Assembly (NCBI GenBank): GCA_002372735.1
Contig: DFIE01000075.1
Coordinates: 1 to 9,670 of the forward strand
Source of the DNA: Clostridiales bacterium UBA3705
GTDB lineage: Bacteria > Bacillota_A > Clostridia > Oscillospirales > Oscillospiraceae
Direction: 5' to 3'
DNA: 9,670 nucleotides
Shown: in pieces, positions 7,501 through 9,670 of the stretch
Layout of the letters: the number at the start of each line of letters is the position of its first letter
Numbering within the stretch: position 1 is the stretch's first letter
Position numbers and translations under genes: made by a program
Notes under the pieces: generated by a model
The model's input: the letters and a program-made list of their open reading frames with translations, nothing else
The model's database searches: none
Told to the model about the DNA's origin: nothing

Positions 7501-9670
7501 CCTGGACGCCTTCATCACCGGCCAGGTCACCGACGCCAACGGCGCCCGCTTCACCAAGGTCAGCCTGGACGGCCTGAACGCCTCCAAGAAGGGTGTTGAA
7601 GCCCCGTTCGACGTGGTCTCCGGCGCCCGCACCGGCGAGATCTACATGGCTGCTACCGGCTCCGCCATCTCCGCCCTGGATGCTGAGACCTACGAGCCTG
7701 TGGACTACGTCATCGACACCGACGGCTACTACAGCACTTATCCCGCACAGGACATCGCCAACTACCCCAACTTTGAGGATGCAAACGGCGAGGTCGACAC
7801 CCACAAGGCCCTGTTCACCACCACCCTGGGCTGGCTGGTGACCCCCGACTACTACGGCTGGAACCTGTCCTCCGCCATCACCGGCATGGCAGGCATTGCC
7901 TTCGCGGGCACAGACACCGTGGATGACACCGACGTGTTCGTCTACTACCTGATCACCACCGACGGCACCCTGTACAAGCTGAGCGTGAACTATGCCGAGG
8001 GCAAAATCTCCTACCAGGCGGTTCTTGACACCGGCATCACCTTCGCCAACAGCACCGATGCCTCCATGGCCTACATCGAGAATGTAAACTACCATGGCGA
8101 CCATGACCTGGATCTGGCCAACGCCGGCCTGGTCATTGCCGACAACGGCACCAAGAACGTCTACTTTGTGGACTTCATGACCGGTGAGGTGGAGCTGTTC
8201 GGCAAGATCGACGCCGACAACTTCTCCGGTCTGGTCGGCTCCTTCGACGATCTGGCCTCCGTCATCAAGGAGGACGTGGAGCCCGAGCCCGAACCCGAGC
8301 CCGAGCCCGATCCCTACGACGAGGCTGAGGTTGTGGCCAACTTCGACATGGAGGCCGATCCCTTCGAGAACGGCTGGACCAATGTGGATGCCGACGGCGA
8401 CGAGAACGCCTGGGAGTTCAGCGACGGCAACACCCAGGTCAACGTACACGGCGGCGCAAGCTGCATCATGTCCGCCTCCTACGACAACAGTACTGGACCT
8501 CTTGAGCCCGACAACTGGGCCATCTCTCCCGCCATTGACCTGTCCGGTGTGGACAAGGCCGTCCTGTCCGTGTTTGCCCGCGGCCAGGATGCCGACTGGT
8601 GCGGCGAGAACTTTGCCCTGTATGCCGGCACCAGTGCTGACATCAACAGCATGACCAAGATCTCCGGCGACTTCACTGCCACCGGCAGCTATGTGCGCTA
8701 CGTTGGCGACCTGTCCGACTTTGTCGGCCAGTCCCAGGTCTACGTGGCCATCCGCCACTACAACATTACCGACATGTTCCGTCTGAACGTGGACGACGTC
8801 CAGGTTCTCACCGGCGTGGAGTATGATCCCGGCTTCATCGGCACTCCCGAGACCGTTGCCAAGGATTACACCGCTGCCAAGCTGCCCGCCGCCCTGGCGA
8901 CTGTGGGCTCCGGCAGAGCGGTTGCCAGCTCCAACGCGACCTTCGAGTTCGTCTCCGGCGAGGCCGAGCTGGCCAAGCTGGGCGAGGACACCCAGGCGGC
9001 CGGCAGCCTGAACGGCTTCCGTCCCGCTGACATCAACCGCGAGATTCCTGTGCTCACCGAGGACGGCATCGTCACCGTGGAGCTGAAGCAGGAAGAAGCC
9101 GTCGGCAACGGCCTGATGACCGTTACCTACGACACCGAGAAGCTGACCTACGAGGGTGTGGAGTGCTCCCTGCCCTACTACTCCGTGAAGGACAAGGACG
9201 GCGTCATCACCTTCGCCTTTGCCTCCCTGGAGGAGATCCCCGCCGGCCAGACCCTGGCCACCCTGAAGTTCTCCTACAACACCGAGGAAGAGCTTGACAC
9301 CGAGGTCGCCGTGGAGACCAAGGAGCGCAACGACGAGACCGAGCTTGAGGAAGGCGAGACCGTGGAAATCAAGGTCGAGCTGGACGAGCCCGTGGAGCCC
9401 ACCAATCCCGATGAGCCCACCGAGCCTGTCGGCCCCACCGAGCCTGTCGGCCCCACCAACCCCGAGGAACCCACCAACCCCGACGAGCCCACCAACCCCG
9501 ATGAGCCCACCAACCCCGATGAGCCCACCAATCCTGATGAGCCCACCAATCCCGATGAGCCCACCAACCCGGATGAGCCCACCAACCCGGATGAGCCCAC
9601 CAATCCCACCAACCCGGACCAGCCCACCGTGCCCAGCGTGCCGGTAGAGCCCACCAAGCCCGGCCTGCCC
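1577..9670 (+). CDS. Giant secreted multidomain S8 (lactocepin/C5a-peptidase-like) serine protease, 3' end cut
   Basis: The frame gives 2698 codons with no stop before the window edge. Residues 1-30 are a signal peptide (Arg-Arg at 8-9, hydrophobic core, cleavage after ASA at 28-30). Residues about 75-170 resemble an I9 propeptide. The subtilisin domain has Asp210 (IIDTGTDVDH), His302 (HGSHVSG), oxyanion Asn409 (SAGNNG) and Ser675 (GTSMAAPQVAG), so it should be active. A PA domain (core about 523-595) is inserted before Ser675. A C5a-peptidase-type Fn3 domain (about 765-945) is interrupted by a dockerin at 845-900, followed by lactocepin-like sandwich domains (MGFLGSW motif; another at about 1155-1255). 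Then come predicted propellers (about 1289-1537, 1632-1882, 1973-2232) alternating with Big_2 domains (1548-1626, 1889-1971), an EP linker, a cleaved-adhesin domain (2251-2413), a cohesin-like domain (2492-2586) and PTNPDE repeats from 2608. Likely role: extracellular protein degradation and adhesion. The anchor is not visible and the substrate is unknown. Confidence 0.93.
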   Translation, partial: MKNASLFRRILSVALVLALLASFMVPLASAEEAEAAGSEALELIPIDPGTIASQKDFASDEDNSVETEAHKLTDSVRVSIELAKPSTIGAGYSPEGIAQNAEAMAYRAGLKADQAKMVSRIEAALGSKLDVKWNLTLAANMISANVLYGQLDAIKAIPGVKDVILENRYEPQEGEVADQPENGSASVMIGSNITWAAGYTGAGSKVAIIDTGTDVDHQSFDPAALEYALKQNAEEKGVSYDEYVASLNLLTAEKIEAVKGELNAAIGSGEAAYKNLKIGYGYNYVDKDVNYIVHKDDTQGEHGSHVSGIAAANRFIKVDGEFQPALQVAGTQGVAPDAQLVTMKVFGKGGGAYDSDYMVAIEDAIVLGCDSANLSLGSSVAGFGFSDGYENVLNELVEKGTVVAFSAGNNGMWYDTPYNANMYPYMYADDSKMATGGSPQTFTNTLSVASVDNSGQTGMPLIFGDMHVFYSETSGYGNDPIATLADAGELEYVYIDSPGVDDNEHVGQAGDDFMALGADVLTGKVALCNRGTSSFFAKANAAVAQGAVAVVIVNNQPGTINMNLSGYNYHAPAVSITQADGAGIKAQSETAEANGITYYTGTVSVAGELEVLVGEPSDTVTVSSFSSYGVPGTLVLKPEIMAPGGNIYSVNGYHTDDGTNFAGGSDAYEVMSGTSMAAPQVAGMAAILGQYIRDNGLTEKTGLSARQLINSLLMSTAHPVFDEYGHYWPVIRVGSGLANVADAVSAKSYILMDEDATLFPDSAKDGKVKVELGDDVERKGEYTYSFTVYPLEGEKEFALHTDMFAQWLAGDGGYGMLQDTGTTLIGSNATYEINGETYEDTYLLDADVNKDGITNAEDAQAILDYLTGENDGEALDLTVADLDEDGDITTADARILLEAAQTPTVKITEPTKVTVNLTLDPDDVAFLLNYFTNGFYVQGYTYIDPVADAEGALDVTHSIPIMGFLGSWTDPSMFDRTSAIDEAYGTGKLPYLNNANTNYLALRYGSDTTNHIYMGNPYAIEDEFPADRLAMSNETTIQQFNYQPIRNIGTMGSAILDEEGKVIWVGGLNYNRYCAYYYPAQSAWQSTSASNLSVGKKLGSLGLNDGDKITVGMFALPEYYAITNAKANGEIATQGTLDADGFKSVLESGLVGDGAAIKYTVTIDNQAPVVAGAFRDLISGDITVKATDDNYIAYVAVLNKSGTKEFVGVVPEQTEPGQTVEVPLDLEGIKLPSTVTLLVADYAGNEAAFVVSLAAEEEDLGGTTVVFTNGTAAPGSGTRALEINVPELTYTYKTQEFTGLNVYSATAINVEAAEYVDGYVFMAADDGWLYAAELAALDDAERVGKFDDTTPIIKDMAFNYKNNVLYAMGDGNKLYSVDLITGELTLVAELSLNNPKTSSASYKASKGLAIDDEGNFYTTNEASTSYAYLYKFTLNDIQDGVITIDPVNPERTGTMGIYNMAYGGSMAWDHNTGKLYVVSNYMYGKTGFTPYTDYDIALWELNLETGKAAKANSAGNTSTSATLYNACTGLFIVPSKSHLIQPTDTATSLVVEPTELNLLRGQTVTALASVFPWTLTDKSVTWASADEAIATVTDGTITAVAAGETTITVTTVAAPNLTAEIKVNVEDAPAADVRGIIWDADGKGMASIFNTNTPAEWEGEAQIGSFVVGGLVDDVLYTADDDTMYAVDADTYEVTTLGGIASSWLPSDAAALPEDLAEAFGITGRLIGLCNGGVYFEVLDPEAGNLNYWNLSNTAFAEDPMAVIAYAGREDYVDADGEENLNTAAYYIITEGGDLYSFHMNVEGSLMWEKIGSTGLLLDGVPSLSDNKASLVYDAEADFLYLAYYDGNGETASLYAIDPNEPARNALVGDFGDKIWPVVGLYQYERATDLSLKVSPLDLVLYEGDTAELKIKVKLGETNEYDVAIADESIASFADGIVTGLKEGETTLTVTTKDTNAAGEHLSETVNIKVKGLLSLDAFITGQVTDANGARFTKVSLDGLNASKKGVEAPFDVVSGARTGEIYMAATGSAISALDAETYEPVDYVIDTDGYYSTYPAQDIANYPNFEDANGEVDTHKALFTTTLGWLVTPDYYGWNLSSAITGMAGIAFAGTDTVDDTDVFVYYLITTDGTLYKLSVNYAEGKISYQAVLDTGITFANSTDASMAYIENVNYHGDHDLDLANAGLVIADNGTKNVYFVDFMTGEVELFGKIDADNFSGLVGSFDDLASVIKEDVEPEPEPEPEPDPYDEAEVVANFDMEADPFENGWTNVDADGDENAWEFSDGNTQVNVHGGASCIMSASYDNSTGPLEPDNWAISPAIDLSGVDKAVLSVFARGQDADWCGENFALYAGTSADINSMTKISGDFTATGSYVRYVGDLSDFVGQSQVYVAIRHYNITDMFRLNVDDVQVLTGVEYDPGFIGTPETVAKDYTAAKLPAALATVGSGRAVASSNATFEFVSGEAELAKLGEDTQAAGSLNGFRPADINREIPVLTEDGIVTVELKQEEAVGNGLMTVTYDTEKLTYEGVECSLPYYSVKDKDGVITFAFASLEEIPAGQTLATLKFSYNTEEELDTEVAVETKERNDETELEEGETVEIKVELDEPVEPTNPDEPTEPVGPTEPVGPTNPEEPTNPDEPTNPDEPTNPDEPTNPDEPTNPDEPTNPDEPTNPDEPTNPTNPDQPTVPSVPVEPTKPGLP
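4109..4276 (+). other. Internal type I dockerin segment
   Basis: Residues 845-900 of the protease form a complete two-repeat dockerin. The first calcium loop has D847, N849, D851, G852 and D858; the second has D881, D883, D885, G886 and D892. Each loop is followed by a short helix (AQAILDYLTG and ARILLEAA). The segment sits between the first strands of the Fn3 domain (about 765-843) and its continuation (KVTVNLTLDPDDVAFLLNYF, about 911-930). Dockerins bind cohesin domains in enzyme complexes and on scaffolds. They are usually terminal or linker-borne, so this nested position is odd. The calcium-ligand pattern makes the call firm; its binding partner is unknown. Confidence 0.85.
5441..8272 (+). 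repeat. Tandem propeller/Big_2 modules within the protease
   Basis: This coding stretch repeats at protein level. Module 1 is 5441-6454, about 338 codons: propeller-like, then Big_2. Module 2 is 6470-7489, 340 codons, with the same order. Module 3 is 7493-8272, about 260 codons: a propeller only. The propeller parts carry recurring blade-like strands with Asp-Gly turns, for example LYSVDLITGEL, MYAVDADTYEV and ISALDAETYEP. Propellers 2 and 3 align along their length (AYYIITEGGDLYSFHMN against VYYLITTDGTLYKLSVN). Big_2 copy 1 is canonical (VTWASADEAIATV, GTITAVAAGETTITV); copy 2 is shorter in its middle. These are probably extracellular spacer or ligand-binding domains. The propeller assignment rests on pattern only. 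Confidence 0.6.
8279..8314 (+). repeat. EP dipeptide repeat linker
   Basis: Six-base units of the GAGCCC type encode EPEPEPEPEPDP at residues 2235-2246. This is an extended, acidic Pro-rich hinge that separates the propeller section from the adhesin-like domain. Confidence 0.85.
8327..8815 (+). other. Cleaved-adhesin (gingipain-type) domain segment
   Basis: Residues about 2251-2413 match the pattern of the Cleaved_Adhesin family (PF07675), known from the hemagglutinin regions of Porphyromonas gingipains. The match starts with NFDME, runs through ENGWTNVDADGDENAW and SASYDNSTGPLEPDNW, continues with SPAIDLSG, and ends with a strand-rich tail closing in LNVDDVQVL. The fold is a jelly-roll related to MAM/CBM modules. 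Two cysteines (ASC and DWC contexts) could form a disulfide. Members bind host proteins or glycans. The specific ligand here is not predictable. Confidence 0.7.
9050..9334 (+). other. Cohesin-like beta domain segment
   Basis: Residues about 2492-2586 show the strand pattern of cohesin/CBM2-3-like domains. A VTVEL strand is followed by LMTVTYDTEKLTYEGVE, resembling the cohesin signature in which a YD turn precedes the next strand. Then come DGVITFAFASLEEIPAGQ and LATLKFSYN. It is about 95 residues, short for a classical cohesin of about 140, so it may be a degenerate cohesin or a related carbohydrate-binding fold. It sits just before the Pro-rich spacer. Confidence 0.45.
9398..9595 (+). repeat. 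18-bp tandem repeat encoding PTNPDE
   Basis: Eleven consecutive 18-base units encode six-residue repeats. The order is PTNPDE, two PTEPVG, one PTNPEE, then seven PTNPDE units from 9470 to 9595. The units differ at synonymous third positions (AAC/AAT, CCC/CCG/CCT, GAC/GAT). A related Pro-rich tail (PTNPDQPTVPSVPVEPTKPG) continues to the window edge. Such acidic Pro-rich stretches commonly span the cell wall ahead of a surface anchor, but no anchor is visible here. Confidence 0.92.

Noticed and set aside
1514..8758. A 2414-codon open frame on the minus strand, opposite the protease gene
   Set aside because: It is exactly in register with the sense codons and is open only because the sense gene avoids TTA, CTA and TCA. 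Its translation is a monotonous Gly/Val/Asp/His mixture with no domain, while the plus strand has intact catalytic motifs, a signal peptide and a ribosome binding site.
9274..9657. A minus-strand frame encoding repetitive GLVGSS sequence
   Set aside because: It is the reverse reading of the PTNPDE coding repeat and has no start signal or independent support.

Overview
The window looks like a chromosomal segment from a GC-rich, probably spore-forming, gut-associated Firmicute. The Oscillospiraceae (Flavonifractor/Lawsonibacter/Pseudoflavonifractor-like) are the best guess. Three things point there: a YtvI/AI-2E-type membrane protein, strongly C-ending codons combined with an AT-rich Gram-positive promoter, and a huge secreted multidomain S8 protease of the lactocepin/C5a-peptidase type carrying a type I dockerin. 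The taxon is inferred; no rRNA or marker gene is present.

Layout: bases 43-1095 (minus strand) encode a complete 350-residue polytopic membrane protein of the AI-2E/YtvI family. A divergent intergenic region (1096-1576) follows, GC-rich near the membrane-protein gene and AT-rich from about 1220 to 1500. It contains a good SigA-type promoter for the rightward gene, an 11-bp hairpin in that gene's leader and a clear ribosome binding site. From 1577 to the right edge (9670) there is one uninterrupted plus-strand reading frame of 2698 codons with no stop. The protein is therefore larger than 2.69 kaa and its C-terminal end lies outside the window.

The giant protein reads, in order: signal peptide; I9-like propeptide; subtilisin catalytic domain (D210, H302, N409, S675) with an inserted PA domain; a C5a-peptidase-type Fn3 domain split by a complete two-loop dockerin; lactocepin-like beta-sandwich domains; a tandem of predicted beta-propeller and Big_2 modules with a period of about 340 residues; a third propeller; an EP-repeat linker; a gingipain-like cleaved-adhesin domain; a cohesin-like beta domain; and a PTNPDE hexapeptide tandem repeat that looks like a cell-wall or surface spacer. 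It is best understood as a secreted, probably surface-displayed protease/adhesin. The two genes are transcribed divergently and nothing in the sequence shows that they work together.

The most interesting points are the dockerin embedded inside another domain, the co-occurrence of a dockerin and a cohesin-like domain in one chain, and the repeated propeller/Big_2 architecture. The window shows no tRNA, rRNA, CRISPR array, insertion sequence or phage gene.
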